From positions 31,727,809 through 31,791,808 of the forward strand of contig NC_067197.1 of the NCBI RefSeq assembly GCF_000699445.3: a DNA stretch of 64,000 nt. The letters are read 5' to 3'. A program made the translations under genes and the position numbers. The stretch is from Schistosoma haematobium. Its lineage: Eukaryota; Platyhelminthes; Trematoda; Strigeidida; Schistosomatidae. Shown in pieces: positions 23,578 to 36,764 of the stretch; the first letter of the stretch is position 1, and each line of letters opens with the position of its first letter. The notes beneath the pieces were generated by a model, which saw only the letters and a program-made list of their open reading frames with translations, did not search any database and was not told the DNA's origin.

Positions 23578-23945
23578 AGGTTAAAATCATGAGTCCATTT
23601 AGGCTAGACTACCACTGAAAAACGGGAACCACTGAATGACCGCTTTCGTATATGACACCTCAGCAGTGAGCACCCACGACTCAGCACGTGAGATTGGAAC
23701 TCAGGAGTTTCGGTCTTGCGCGGGGACACTTAACCTCTTAACCACTGATCTGGCATCTAACGGTGTTAATGTATTACTCCAACCAATCTATGATCTTGCA
23801 CAACCCTTTATCTATTGCCTGATGTGAACAACTGTCTCACATCCGACACGGATTGGACTCCACTGGTCACGGCTTCGCACTAGAAATCCAGGAAATCCAT
23901 CTAGAACCTAGTGAGTAATGTGCATATGATTTTTATCAATATGAG
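23578..23945 (-). mobile_element. Full-length but decayed hammerhead-SINE
   Basis: Covers the whole unit: antisense tail from TTAAAATCATGAGTCC, a degraded hammerhead (CTGAGGT, no GGAC), head (GATCAGTGG..GAGTTCC) and the leader segment upstream of the head, with CGACACGGATTGGACTCCAC and CTCACTAGGTTCTAGATGG (minus strand). It defines the ~360-400 bp unit together with 39078-39502. Confidence 0.75.
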
Positions 23946-24701
23946 GATATGTAAATAAGGCAATTGATTTTGATGAATTAGATGCAAACCTGGATGAGAC
24001 ATAAATAATTCCAATGAAATCATCAAAGAAATAATTCAATTGAGTTTTTAATAAGAGTTAAAAGATTTTCATGATAATGCTGTGAAAATTTTCAAACATT
24101 GATGGAGGTTACTTGTATGAAAATTCAATTCAATTAGAAAACCCTGAAAATACTTCACTTATGTAACCTCACTTAATGAATTGAACAAATGTGAAATACG
24201 ATTAACGGTCGTGGAAACATTTTACTTCTCTAAACATTAAAGCTTCAGCTGTTTCTTTATTTTCTTGTTTCCTAGACAGTTAATCTTGAAGGTAACAAGA
24301 AATGATCACCAAATCACAACCAATAAACGTAATGCCAAAAATAAATAAATGATCCACTCAAATCAATTTTATCAAAACTTCTATTTTCAAACAGGTAAGA
24401 TTTATGCAGTGTTGGTATCATTTATTAAACTATGATTATTCCTAAATTTACTAATCGCTTGTGATACACTACAAAGTTTGGACCAAAGGAACTGAATTAA
24501 GATATTATTGTGACATCCATTCTCACCATTAGTCGACTGATGATCGAGAATCCCTTGGTTACTGCGAAAATGTTACATTTATTTTTGTAATATTGTTTCC
24601 TTCAGATATTTATAATAATAATATTCTTTTACCAGTTATCTAATTGTATGTGTTCATTCATGTATCCTATTTTCTATAAAGAACGGTAATAAGTGAATGA
24701 T

Positions 24702-24713
24702 AGGTATTAAAAC
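24702..24713 (+). repeat. Target-site duplication, left
   Basis: Twelve bases AGGTATTAAAAC, repeated exactly after the tail of the truncated RTE at 24937-24948. Confidence 0.9.
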
Positions 24714-24936
24714 TTCATCACGAGGCAAGCCCTAACTTGGAATCCTGAAGGGAAGCGGAAAAAAAGGAAGGCCAAAGAACACATTACGTCGGGAAATAGA
24801 AGCAGATATGAAAAGGATGAATAAGAACTGGAAGGAGCTAGAAAGGATTGCCCAGGACAGGGTTGGATAGAGAATGCTGGTGAGCGGTCTATGCTCCTTC
24901 ACGAGGAGTAACATGAAATAAGTAAGTAAGTAAGTA
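24714..24936 (+). mobile_element. 5'-truncated RTE insertion with target duplication
   Basis: Aligns closely with the last 220 bases of the 46-49 kb RTE element (ATCACGAGGCAAGC to the GTAAGTAAGTAAGT tail). It is flanked by AGGTATTAAAAC at 24702-24713 and 24937-24948. The reading frame has a stop (TGG to TAG in the GWRML region). This is a textbook target-primed insertion. Confidence 0.95.
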
Positions 24937-25124
24937 AGGTATTAAAACAACATCATAATGTTTTCATTATTCTGTAAAGAATTTTTTCGCCATCCACATT
25001 TTTCTCTGCTGACGTAATCCTACGTTAACAAATCAATATTTCACAATAATATACCATGCCATAATGCTGATTATTTAATGTAGATATGAAACTTTAGATA
25101 GCAAATAGACAATTATAGCTATAA

Positions 25125-25412
25125 AACAAAATATTGTCCGTATTATGGACCATGAATACTAAAATTGTAGCGAACGAAAACTCAGGTGTAAATTTGAAAA
25201 TCATAAATTTAAAAAAATATTATTTACACATCTTCCTCCGGTTGTCTTTTACATACGTCATGATTCTTCTTATTCAGGTGTTATTCTTATTGCTCTCTGT
25301 TTACTTTTCTATTTTCTTTAATTCAATCTTCACGATTTTCTGCTTCCAGGCAATCGACTTCCTATTGATGCAACATACTACTTATATCTGTCAAAATAAG
25401 TATCACATACAA
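25125..25412 (+). repeat. Dispersed repeat A, copy 4
   Basis: AGCGAACGAAAACTCAGGTG near its start, GGTTGTCTTTTACATACGTC in the middle, CTTCCAGGCAATCGACTTCC and ATATCTGTCAAAATAAGTAT at the end. The 96-codon open frame within is a by-product. Confidence 0.6.
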
Positions 25413-25689
25413 CAAAATGTCTAATTAGATTTATGTAAACTAATTATGTTTAAAAAGTATAATTGCTATGAAATAACATTTTCTGAAATAAGGAGATTGA
25501 TTAAAATGGGAAAATGAGCTGAAATACAACTGGATAATTGAATATAAGGTTCATATAACTTTTAGTCACTTAATCAGAAAACCATATTTCAATAAGAAAT
25601 GAGTTAAAGTTATTATGCTGAAATTATATAATATATAGAAAGAATTATAAGCAATTGAATCTCAGTCTTTTTCTGGATATAATCAGAAA

Positions 25690-25870
25690 AATATTGAACT
25701 TAGAGTCCACAAAACATAGCGACTAGCTACTATCCATCTTTACTTAAAAAACTTATGAATTAAGACAATATCGAGACAATACCCATAAGATGCACATATA
25801 TCAATAAGGGGCTAATCAATTTCAGTCCTAAACATTAATGAGAAGATTCAAGTAAACAATACCAAGTGAA
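25690..25870 (+). mobile_element. Sm-alpha-like 3' fragment
   Basis: CTAGCTACTATCCATCTTTA, AGACAATATCGAGACAATAC, GGGGCTAATCAATTTCAGTC and AAGTAAACAATACCAAGTGA are in Sm-alpha tail order. Hammerhead and head are absent. Confidence 0.7.
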
Positions 25871-25899
25871 TTTGAATTCATAATGGTTTAATAACTATA

Positions 25900-27121
25900 T
25901 TAGTTTTTTTAAAAAAAAGCTTGATCACAAAGTACAGTATTCGGGGACTTCAAGCGCCACAGAACAGTTTCTCAACGATCTGAAGATTAAAGTTTATGAA
26001 TTAATTGCACAAATTTAATTGTAACAAAAACTAAAGGTAACCCCAGTGTGTGTGATACAGATAGGAAATTGAAAGAATATCATTTTTATTACTTAGTATA
26101 GTATAGATCCCTATAATTCGACCATTTAGACAGTTAGTTATTGACATTTTGTTCTCTAGCATGAAATGTTTTCCGACTGGCTGAAATCGCCTTACGTCCC
26201 ACTGAAAAATCAAAATAATTTCTAGCCAATTATCTTGTAATAGTCTATGGATCACTTCTTAATGAAAAACAAGTTAAAAGCTGTCATACAACTATGTTTA
26301 AAAAAAATAAACTGGTCATTTAATTAAATTCAACATACAGTTATTGTTTAGATCTTTCTTTCATGGACGGTAATCCTCAGAAGTATACAGATATCAATCA
26401 AAAAGTGAGTGAAACCATAGGCAATAACGCCTCACGATACGATATTAACAACTAAACCACTGGGTTGGCAGTCAGTGGTACATGAATAAAATAACAATAA
26501 GTAAATCATGTAAGACTGGATGATCGCTGCACTCTTTCATAATTTACTACGTAAGGAAAAGAAAAATCTTAATAACCATTCAAATGAACAGTTCAACAGT
26601 AAACAAAAGTTGGGACACTGTCAACGACCAATCATTATCTAATTAATGACAATGATGAGTTGTTATTAAAGCAAGAGACGACAGTATGAAGAGATATGAA
26701 ATCAGTGATTTCTAATGGAAATAAAATGTCTCAATATCTCACCAGATAACACGATTACCACAACCTAAATATTTGAAAATAATTGTAGAGTAGTTAAGAT
26801 ACTGAAAAATCCTATAAGGTAATACTTCGTAAACAGTGATAAAAGTTTTCTAAGACTTGTCAGTAACAATAAATTGGCACAACTGTGACTCACCTTCTCA
26901 CCTAATAACAATCATTAAATAAGAATAATCACACAAAAAACCAGTTGCTTTCTGAACAGTTGCAAGCATTCTTGCGTCTCCATGGTCAGTCCCGGCAAGT
27001 TATTAACATAATCAAAATTTAAACTGTTCACTAATCCAATATTTTACACTATTAGAACAGTGAGAGCTACAAGTTAAGGTTAGAATTATCTAGTAACTGA
27101 TAATAATGAATGAAATCGATC
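25900..27121. other. No gene; weak SINE trace at about 26385-26480
   Basis: Mostly unique-looking AT-rich DNA. Around 26430-26480 the order ATTAACAACTAAACCACTGGGTTGGC recalls the reversed SINE head, too weak to call on its own. Confidence 0.35.
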
Positions 27122-29084
27122 TAAAACCAAAGTTCACTGAACACTAAACGTATCGTAGTCTAAAACCACTTTCATTTTAATTTAGTTCATGCTCAAAAGT
27201 GGAAATAAATCCTTCAGAGCCATTTAGCAGGTTCGGTACGATCACATTCTGCATAAAATTATTTTTGGAAGACTGATCACAATACATAGAATTAAATATA
27301 GCAAATCCATTATTATTCATGAACTCGTCAAACAGCTAGCTATAAAGATTACAAATTCCGTTCAACTAATAAATATCGTCAATTGAGTGTGGTCTACAAG
27401 TGACAAGAAAAGTTGGTTCGTCAATATCAGCTATGATCAATGTGAAATACTGATTGAACAAGAGTGAGCAAATAACTGAGTAAGAGTTTGATGAATTCTT
27501 CTTACACCGTCAACTAGTCAGCGTGTTTCCTCACTCATGTGTAACTACACAGATTACAAGGTGACAAGTACACATTCGAATATTCAAGATATGTTCAATT
27601 TATAAGGCATTAGACCTCGAAGTAATATACACAAATTTGAGAAAGTAATCTGATTTTAAGTAAAGCTTTCATAAGTTCTAATATGATGAAAATTTTTACT
27701 ACAAATTAGTCACGTTTTGCTAACATCTCATATAACAATGAAGTCATATGTCTGACTGAACTGTACTGAAAATTATTTGTTCATTGAGAAGTCAAGAGTG
27801 AAACACCAAAAACAAACAGAATTTGTCAAAATTTGTGAATACCTTCACTCTTTCTATATCATTATAATTCAAACTAGTAAGTTTATCAATGTCTGTGATT
27901 GACTTTCAGATGTTTTGTTTCACACATAATCACAACAGACAAAATAGCGTGGTGGTCACATTGTTTTGTGACTGAATATTCTTTGTTTAGTAGATGCTAT
28001 AGAAAAATATAGAATAATAAAACTCTGACCATCAAACTATTTGTCTCAAGTATATTCTACTATCTGGAATGGGAAGTTGAAGATCGTTAACGCAAACTGT
28101 TGGTACTGTTTTGTAAAGAAAAAGACTGGGTTCAACACTGAGAAACTATCACGCTCATGTAGTGCCAAACCTGTCGGCGATGTGTCACGGTTAGTGCGAC
28201 CAATCTGGGAGTAGTGTAGTTAGTTGTTTTGGAGAACTGGTTATATGTGACCACCACGCTATTTTGTCTGTTGTGATTATGTGTGAAACAAAACATCTGA
28301 AAGTCAATCACAGACATTGATAAACTTACTAGTTTGAATTATAATGATATAGAAAGAGTGAAGGTATTCACAAATTTTGACAAATTCTGTTTGTTTTTGG
28401 TGTTTCACTCTTGACTTCTCAATGAACAAATAATTTTCAGTACAGTTCAGTCAGACATATGACTTCATTGTTATATGAGATGTTAGCAAAACGTGACTAA
28501 TTTGTAGTAAAAATTTTCATCATATTAGAACTTATGAAAGCTTTACTTAAAATCAGATTACTTTCTCAAATTTGTGTATATTACTTCGAGGTCTAATGCC
28601 TTATAAATTGAACATATCTTGAATATTCGAATGTGTACTTGTCACCTTGTAATCTGTGTAGTTACACATGAGTGAGGAAACACGCTGACTAGTTGACGGT
28701 GTAAGAAGAATTCATCAAACTCTTACTCAGTTATTTGCTCACTCTTGTTCAATCAGTACTTCACATTGATCATAGCTGATATTGACGAACCAACTTTTCT
28801 TGTCACTTGTAGACCACACTCAATTGACGATATTTATTAGTTGAACGGAATTTGTAATCTTTATAGCTAGCTGTTTGACGAGTTCATGAATAATAATGGA
28901 TTTGCTATATTTAATTCTATGTATTGTGATCAGTCTTCCAAAAATAATTTTATGCAGAATGTGATCGTACCGAACCTGCTAAATGGCTCTGAAGGATTTA
29001 TTTCCACTTTTGAGCATGAACTAAATTAAAATGAAAGTGGTTTTAGACTACGATACGTTTAGTGTTCAATGAACTTTGGTTTTA
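27122..29084. repeat. Near-perfect 840-bp palindrome with 283-bp spacer
   Basis: Left arm 27122-27961 and right arm 28245-29084 are reverse complements of exactly equal length, so no net gaps. Reading them against each other I found only a handful of differences (for example one near GAAATACTGATTG and one near GTTCACTGAAC). Spacer 27962-28244 is single copy. No coding, no obvious terminal motif or target duplication. Either a recent inverted duplication, a fold-back element, or an assembly artefact. Confidence 0.95.
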
Positions 29085-29825
29085 ATTTTTCTCCGACTGT
29101 TATTCGTCTGTGATAAAAACAAGTGGAAATTGAACAATGTTCACTGATGTCACGTTTTGACGTGAAATGATTGTTGAAGATCAGTGTTTCTGAATGTGAA
29201 ATTATCTTCTCATTCTTTGTTCATTATGTTTCTCTATTTCAGGCTAAATATGTGTTTGGTAGAAATTAAGCGACTAGTTGGAAGTGTATTCTCGACCATT
29301 ATCTGAATGAACAACTTAAATGGTATTTTGGGACTGAGTGGAAATAAAGAATGACTGTGCCAATGTTGAATGATTTTAAGAGTATTGATAATTGTAGTTA
29401 TGATTTAATTACTTGGTGTTCCTCGAAATGTTTTGTGTCAGAGAACAGGAATGCGTCATCGACTGAGCTATTTAAACTGGACAGTCAACAACTTGTTTAA
29501 CGAGTTTTTAAAGTAAATGTGGGTGATTTTACCGTCCGGTCGTCGATATTGAGGACTCCAAATGATCAGTCTCTATTGTCGTGTATGTATGCCGATTGGA
29601 TTGAGTCGCTGTTTGCCCCAGTTATATGTTTTACTTGGTTTAGCTAGATTTCATTACTTATTTTCAGTGACTTTGATCATGCTGATGAATTATTGCGCCT
29701 TATGTGAAATCATAGAAGGTGATTTAAGCAGCATTTCGGGCAATATAGCACAAACTCTTTCAGAGACAGCTTCGCAAATTATTCAACACAGTTGCTGTGG
29801 TGCTACGTTAAAACAGCTATCAACA
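29085..29825. other. No supported gene between palindrome and gypsy remnant
   Basis: Open frames are short. From about 29640 the sequence may belong to the pol region of the adjacent retroelement but I find no clear protein match before 29840. Confidence 0.35.
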
Positions 29826-29829
29826 TTTA

Positions 29830-31200
29830 TCTGACGCCGTCGGCCCCTCCGAGTAACATTTCATGAATTAAAACATTATTATCAACGACGACAATCGCTA
29901 TCCATTGTGAATGACTGCATTATATTTGCTGATTATTTAGTATATCTAAGTAATCTATGCGCACTCTTCCTACAACTGCACACAGATCACCCAGGAGTTG
30001 GAAGAATGAAAGCTATTGCTGGAAGCTATGTGTACTGGCCTCACATAGATGGACACAACAAATGTTTGGTGTGTGCGTCCAGAAAATGTGCTCCATTCTA
30101 TAAATGTCCACGGAAAGTGGAACTTCATTCTCCTTCATTTTCAAAAGAATCCTAGTCGCGTGTACATATTATTTTGCTGACCCATTCCAAGATACCTATT
30201 TCTATGATGATTAGGAGGATCTGAATTATAAAACGAACCAAGAATCCCAGAAATAACGTAATTGGATCAAGAAGTATTAGATAAGCACGAACGAATGTAC
30301 TGTATTTGGAATTCGAAACCAAGCATTCAAGAAGTACAAAGGAATCATTAGTTCATTCAAACACCACAATTTCCTCATTTGCATCGATGCTTACTTGAAG
30401 TAGCCGAAAATTCTTCTCGTGAACAAAATCACCGTGCAGTAGACTATTATAAAGTTACGACAGTTATTTCCCCGTTTTGTAGTTCCAGGTGTTCTTGTGT
30501 CGGATAATGGCATTCAGTTTACTTCAGTTTTCTCAGAGTTCTGAAGCATATTTGGATTTAAAATGTTCGTTCACCTCCATACTATTCACAATCGAATGGT
30601 CAGGACGGAAGGTTTGTGGGTACACTCAAAAAAGCACTACTGACGGCAAAAGAGGACTGGAAAATTAGAGAAATTCTTGATGATTTTGTATTGTTCTACA
30701 GAACATTTCCAAATCCATCAGCACCAAATCAAATGTCTCCAGTAGACATTATGTTTGGTAGAAAATTGGAAATCGCTCTCGTTACCATCAAACCGAAGCA
30801 AAATGGCATAAAAAGAAGCCGAAAGATGAGAGCCGAATTTAATCACCATCACCGGACGATATGTAGGATTTTTTCAAAATAACTAGAAAGTATACGTCCG
30901 TGATTTCCGATACTCATCTTCCCAGTGGACCAGTGGATGTATACTTAAAAGTCAAGGAAGTGTAATGTATGTGGTGGAAGTTGTAGGTCAAGTGAGTGGA
31001 TGACGTCAATAACATGCTAGAAAATGCTGAAACCTCACAGAAAACCAAGAAACTGGGCTCAGTGTGAAAAATCTTATTGTACATTTTCGATTTAGGACGT
31101 CCAGCGACTCAGAAGACCACAGAACCGGAACAAAGTCCTATAAGAGGGTCATTACAAAACGCAGAAAAATATATTCTCCAGGTTGACCCGAAAAAAAAGA
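29830..31200 (+). pseudogene. Ty3/gypsy-like LTR retrotransposon integrase remnant
   Basis: Traces of an integrase: HTDHPGVGRMKAIAGSYVYW followed by C-x2-C (near 29985-30090, the HHCC zinc-binding region), VPGVLVSDNGIQFTS (30485-30530, catalytic core with the second aspartate), then QDGRFVGTLKKALL and a segment with FYRTFPNPSAPNQMSPVDIM (30616-30780). Frames shift and stops interrupt throughout, so it is dead. No LTRs could be matched to it. It is a retrotransposon fragment; I name the Ty3/gypsy group from the motif layout. Confidence 0.8.
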
Positions 31201-32070
31201 CGTTTTCGAGCTTAGAAATCAATGATGATATCTTAACTACTGCTTTTAATTAGTGAGGAATCATTTTTTTTAAATATTTATTCCAGTACACCGAATTGGT
31301 TATATTTTACGATCACAACGCTAACCAGTTTCTCAAACTGATACACGCAGATAAATGGGAGGGAGAATATGATGTGAACAGAGAAACAAAGAAGCTTTGT
31401 AAAACAACAGAAGCTATTTATGGGGATTTTATTTCATTTAATTTAAAGTCTTTAATATACTAACATTTAATTTTGTACCTAATTTATTCTATAAACCATA
31501 ATTTTCGTTTGATGTATGATTTATTGACATATCTTTTTCTGTTTTGAAGCTATTATAGTTTAAACGTACACTTTAGCACTCTTTATTTATACCCTAATAC
31601 CCAGTTTGGACATAATTGTATTTTTCTAATATTTTTCTTACTGTGGTCATGTTAGTCATTTATTTATTCATGTATCTTTTTACACTAATCGGAATCGAAG
31701 TCAGGTTCGGGTTCGGGAGCTAGTCAAGTAGTGTTCCATTTGATTTGTCTTCTCTCCCGCCTTCTCGCTTATCAAACAATCAGGTGGTAGAATAGTTTTC
31801 GTCTCTCAACTCAAGGAAGATAGTCTCAATTGTGACTCACATATATAAAGCCCCAAAGTTTAACTACTTGGTCTTTCGTGTCAAGGCCTTAATCTAGATC
31901 GAGACAAGTTCTCTCTTGAATATTATTGGAGAGACAGATCAAAAACGAAAAACGTCAAATGTTCCCAAAATTACAAACCACAAGATTTGATAATCGAGTA
32001 AACAAAACATGATCGTGAAATTACTATGTTCATAAAACTGTATTCTTGGTATTTTAAAATCTAATCCCAT
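31200..32070. other. Unassigned; possible decayed LTR near 31700-31960
   Basis: Contains ACATATATAAAGCC (TATA-like) followed by CTTGG/CTTTCGTGTC, which could be a worn 3' LTR of the gypsy remnant, but no second LTR is present to confirm it. Confidence 0.25.
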
Positions 32071-32363
32071 GACATTTCGTATAAGTTAAGATATCTAAAT
32101 AGTGTATTCTGATTGCTAAGTTAATTACACAGTTTCAGTTAAATTGTGTTGACCGAGTTCAATAAAACACACAGAATCACTACTAAGATAAAACATGTAA
32201 TTATCGATGTAATCAACTAGAAGTTGGAATGAGGTATACTTGACAGTACAAATGGAAATCAATCATCTTCAGTAAAAATTATACTTTCCATAAACATTAA
32301 TGATATAAAACAGAAAATATTTTCGTCAATTTCATACACAACCAATATATGATAGAATTAGAA
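32071..32363 (-). repeat. Dispersed repeat C, uninterrupted copy
   Basis: About 293 bp, the reverse complement of 36765-37410 minus the solo LTR. Shared blocks include GTGTTGACCGAGTTCAATAA and CATGTAATTATCGATGTAAT. It shows the empty site of the LTR insertion. Class unknown. Confidence 0.85.
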
Positions 32364-34440
32364 TGGTGAAAATATCAGAGATATAGAGTAATTTTAGTCA
32401 TACACATCTCACAATGTTCACTGGATCTCTGTGAGCAATTGTATCGATCAAGAATGATTTCAAACAAAATATTCGATTTGATCTAACTGAAGAATTGTGT
32501 CACCGAATGTTCATCGATGTCCTGTATACAGTATATCTATCTAACTGCCTACCTATCAATTCAGCTCACATCCTAAATTACACATTCACACATTATGATT
32601 ACCAAATGCGATATCTGTGCGTCTAAATTCATCCAATGAGTTTGTTCAAACACTGAATATGTGAAATACATTGTAGTGTTGTACAACGAGTCAGGTGAAG
32701 TTTATTCAAAATGTAAGTCGAGGCAATCTAGCTCATCACAATTCAAGATATTAGCTGCAGTGTTATGCAATGTCTATTGCAAAGTGTTGAGTGAAATGTA
32801 AAGTTCACAGAAGTCTAGGGAACAAATAACTTCAGACTATGGTAGTGCATATCACCAATACACTCACATCAGTGAACAAATGAAAGTCAGGTAATTGTGG
32901 ACTGCTGTTCTCTCGTAGTTTGTGATGTCTCAGAATTATCCACACACAGCTTCAACATATACTGAAAACATGTGTCTCATGGCTCATCACAGCTACAAAC
33001 TCATCGTCATCCTCAAAATCGCCTTCATTACAAATTCTTATTGAAATATCGAGAATCCGATTGTAGTCCGAACACTCACTGGTGAACATACACTAATCGA
33101 ACTAATTGTGTCTGTGTACAGAATGATCAATTCGGAGTGGAGTTCAATTCGCCGATAGTAATAATGCATTTACCACTTATGCAAGTGCATAATCTGGAGG
33201 AGTCACAGACTAGTATGGGTCAAATGTCCAATGTCCTCTAGATTCCCATGTTTAAATGACTGAAATAAACCTGTGATATCAACTGTCCTCAAACTACACT
33301 ACACTAACAGATTCCAAACACTAAAATATCCTTTACGCACTGAATGTAATTAATTGTCGCTACATTTACGGGTTGATATTCATCACGTTCTCACAGTGTC
33401 CTTACTATTGTCCTTTCACACATTATTCCTCTCCAAACATTATCATATGAATGAAAGTGAATTCACACGTTTCCATATGTTTACTAATTGAAAACTAATT
33501 ATTTCATAAATGATTGCATACATAGACAAAACAACTGTTTACGAATTATTACAAAACACTCATGTAAAACACTGAAAACAACTTCATATTTACACATTCA
33601 TCAATATGAACATGTGAGATTATAAATTTGAAGTGAGGAATTTCAAGTGCGAAGTCCACTCTAATCGAACTTACACTTTGTTGTTTGTTCTGGTAGATAT
33701 GGATTTTCATATCATTTATTTGGAAGTATTCTAGTTATCACACTAAAGTAACTGGTTTACGTTTGATTCTGTGGAGTTAGCAAACCATTGTACAGCACAA
33801 CTCCATTGAATGTATCGGATCATTGATGACATTTGTTTGAAACCAGTGGGCTCATATATTTCCAAATTATCCATCGAAAATATAACCATGAATTTTCGAA
33901 ACTTGTCTGATTGAGCCAACGTTCATTGTGATTAACTGTTAGTAGTTACATGTATACGATATTTTGAAGTGATACTTATATATCATCAAGAGAACTCTTC
34001 ACTAATTATCGATAATTTATTCAATCATGAGTGATTTTAAGATACATGCTCGTTTTCGTCTCACACATTGTTTGATTCTATATAATACCCATATGTATAT
34101 ATATAATGGGCAAATTCTTCAGTCAAGAAATAATTACTCACCGATTAGTTATTGAAAATGAAATACGATTGTAAAATTACAGTTCATTGACTTCTCAGGT
34201 GTTGATGTCAAAAATTGACAATGTAATACTGGACTCATCAATCTAAAGATGTCTGTTTTGCCTGATTGTTCATCTGATGCTCTAGTTTAATAGCATTAGA
34301 AAACAAAATATCAATGTTTTAAAAGTGAATGATCATGTGTATTCTCATAAATATCAACTTACATAAAAATATATATAGCTACATATAAAGATGACTGTGT
34401 TTTCAACCTGTTTGTGCAATTTCATGGACTAATTGAGGTT
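32364..34440. other. No gene or recognised repeat
   Basis: AT-rich, only short open frames, no alignment to families in the window. Confidence 0.4.
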
Positions 34441-34454
34441 CGACATAACATCGT

Positions 34455-34570
34455 TATATACCGTCTCAGTTGTCTAGGAGTTAAGCGTTTGTTCACTAGA
34501 CCGGATGTACCGGGTTCGAGTTTGTGGATATGCACCTTTCAGAAGTCTCTATATTGTTTCTAGTTTGGTT
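34455..34570 (+). mobile_element. Decayed hammerhead-SINE head
   Basis: GTCTCAGTTGTCTAGGAGTT (A-box-like), ACCGGGTTCGAGTTTGTGGA (B-box-like), then TTCAGAAGTCTCTATATTG as a ruined hammerhead. Confidence 0.55.
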
Positions 34571-35930
34571 TATGTACTTATGGTGAGGATCAGGGATATT
34601 GGGTTAGATTTTTCATGACAAACTGATATAATCTATAGTTGATGGATGGATTAGTTTTGCTTTGAAATGCTTAGAAATGATTATTTCATCCATAAAAAGC
34701 TATACTGCAATCTGACAATGAGAAGTTGAACTTCCCATACTTAATTAAGGTTAAAACGCTCAAAAACAACTGACATTTGACACGGCTCAGTCTAGTATTT
34801 CGTTAGTTAGATTCAAGGGAACATTGACCAAGAAGCCTCAGTCTGAGTTATCATCTTAGCATATTGTCTCAGAAAATCAAAAATCACTGATGCAAAACAA
34901 TCACCTTGAACTGTTACCACTCTATTTTCAGAAAAATCCAAATCATTTTGACTTCTCATTTTCTTAGAAATGTTCCTAATAAGGTTAGATTTAAACGTCC
35001 ACGAAATAAATTCTCTTACATACAGCAACGAGATGGATCAACTGTTTATCTGAAAATTATTCATAATAATTCATTCCACCATTTATAGTATCTGTTGAGT
35101 TCGGAAATTAGATGTTCATTATGTTTCAGAATACTAGACATATTTAACATCACCCGAAAACACTGACCTATCTACATTATCCATATACAAATACATCACT
35201 CAGGTATAATCAGATGTATAGAAACGTATATATAACTATCAAATTCCTAAGATATAAGCATCATTGTTATAAGCGATTCTAATGTATTAATTTTGATGAA
35301 ACACAAATTAATAAGTAACTTGAAATTCAATCAAATCTAGATAGAAAATGAAGGGAACTGTACTTTGCATACTGTCAACATTCATTACTATATCCTAATA
35401 TGATATATGAAAATTCATTCAATGGCATAGTTCCCAGCTGATGTAATATTTGAAGAAACACTATCAGATGTGTATATCATTAAGTTCTTTGTAGTTATGT
35501 TTACGATTTTCAATCAAACTGTTTACATGTAGCCGATTAAACAACAATGTGCTAAACAGATCATGTAAAACTGTAAATACGTGAATATTTACTGTTTGTA
35601 GATTTTTTCTCAAAAAAAAAAAAAACAACTTATGTAACAACTATAATTAATCTTCATAATTTTAACAGAAATGATCTAGTTCAAAACAGAAAGCAACATC
35701 ATTTCTAACATGATTTACTGTTATTATTATTCATTACATGTTAAGAAGATGAAAACGTAATAAATTCTTGTTACTTTTCAAATATGATAACGAGAACAAA
35801 TACTCATGTAAACATGATTTATTCTTCACTAAAACACGCACTTCAATAGTAAACCTTACTATCAAAAATTACCACTTGTAAAAACATTTCGTTATATAGT
35901 TTGAATAATTTCTTAACTTTTAACTAAATT
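34571..35930. other. No supported gene
   Basis: Two overlapping 60-71 codon frames on opposite strands near 34813-35088 have no recognisable features. Confidence 0.4.
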
Positions 35931-35932
35931 CA

Positions 35933-36115
35933 ATGGTTGAAATCATGAGTCGATTGAAGGAAGACCACCATGGAAAACCTGGAAGCAATGGACGGCTGTT
36001 TCGCCCTATCGTGGGACTCCTCAGTAGTGCACATCCACGGTCCCGCCTCGTGAGATTCGGACCCAGGACATATCAGTCTCGCTCATGAACGCTTAAACAC
36101 CAGACTAATTGTAGA
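35933..36115 (-). mobile_element. Hammerhead-SINE copy
   Basis: Minus strand: B-box-like GGGTCCGAATCTCACGAGGC, GACCGTGGATGTGCACTA, CTGAGGA, GTCC-GGGC helix, GAAA, GTCCATTGC, tail to CATGATTTCAACC. Core residues remain, but helices I and III have mismatches. The 5' part of the head is damaged. Confidence 0.85.
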
Positions 36116-36764
36116 CACTTAGTAGGTCACTGAACAAAAACAATTTAATAACAGTGTATGATCTAATCAGTAACAATAAGCTTAATTGAAACACTGGGTG
36201 ATCAGTGATAGCAGTTTTCATTAAGAGTAAAGTGAATTTACCATATTTAAATGATATTTGAAACAAGTGAAATCATTGATATTCGTTCTTATAATAATAT
36301 CCGTCTCATCGAATAACATCGTAATATTCTGTAATTATCCACATTACATGTAGACATGCTTCTGACTGAAAGAATAATAATTTTGTAACGAACTGATGTT
36401 CGAAATTTGGACTATTTTATTTGAAATGAATGTTTTAGATTTCAACCCGTACGAGTTATTGAATACGTAGCGCTGGAGAGTTCTGAACGAGAACAAAACA
36501 GTTGTCAGGTACTCCCAGCTTTATTAAGGTTTCGTAATGCAAATACTTATTCATTTTGCTTGAAAACTAGTCAAATACTTTAGAAAGATAGGCTAATGAT
36601 TACAACAAAAGCATGAACACGTATATGCCATCGTTCGTTAAATAAATAGATAGACCGTTCCATTCGGTGGTCATTTAGTTACATAGTTAACAAAATAACT
36701 GATCGGCTTTCATATCTTCATTAGATTCTTAATATAAATATTTAGAGAAGAAGTGTTTCCATAT

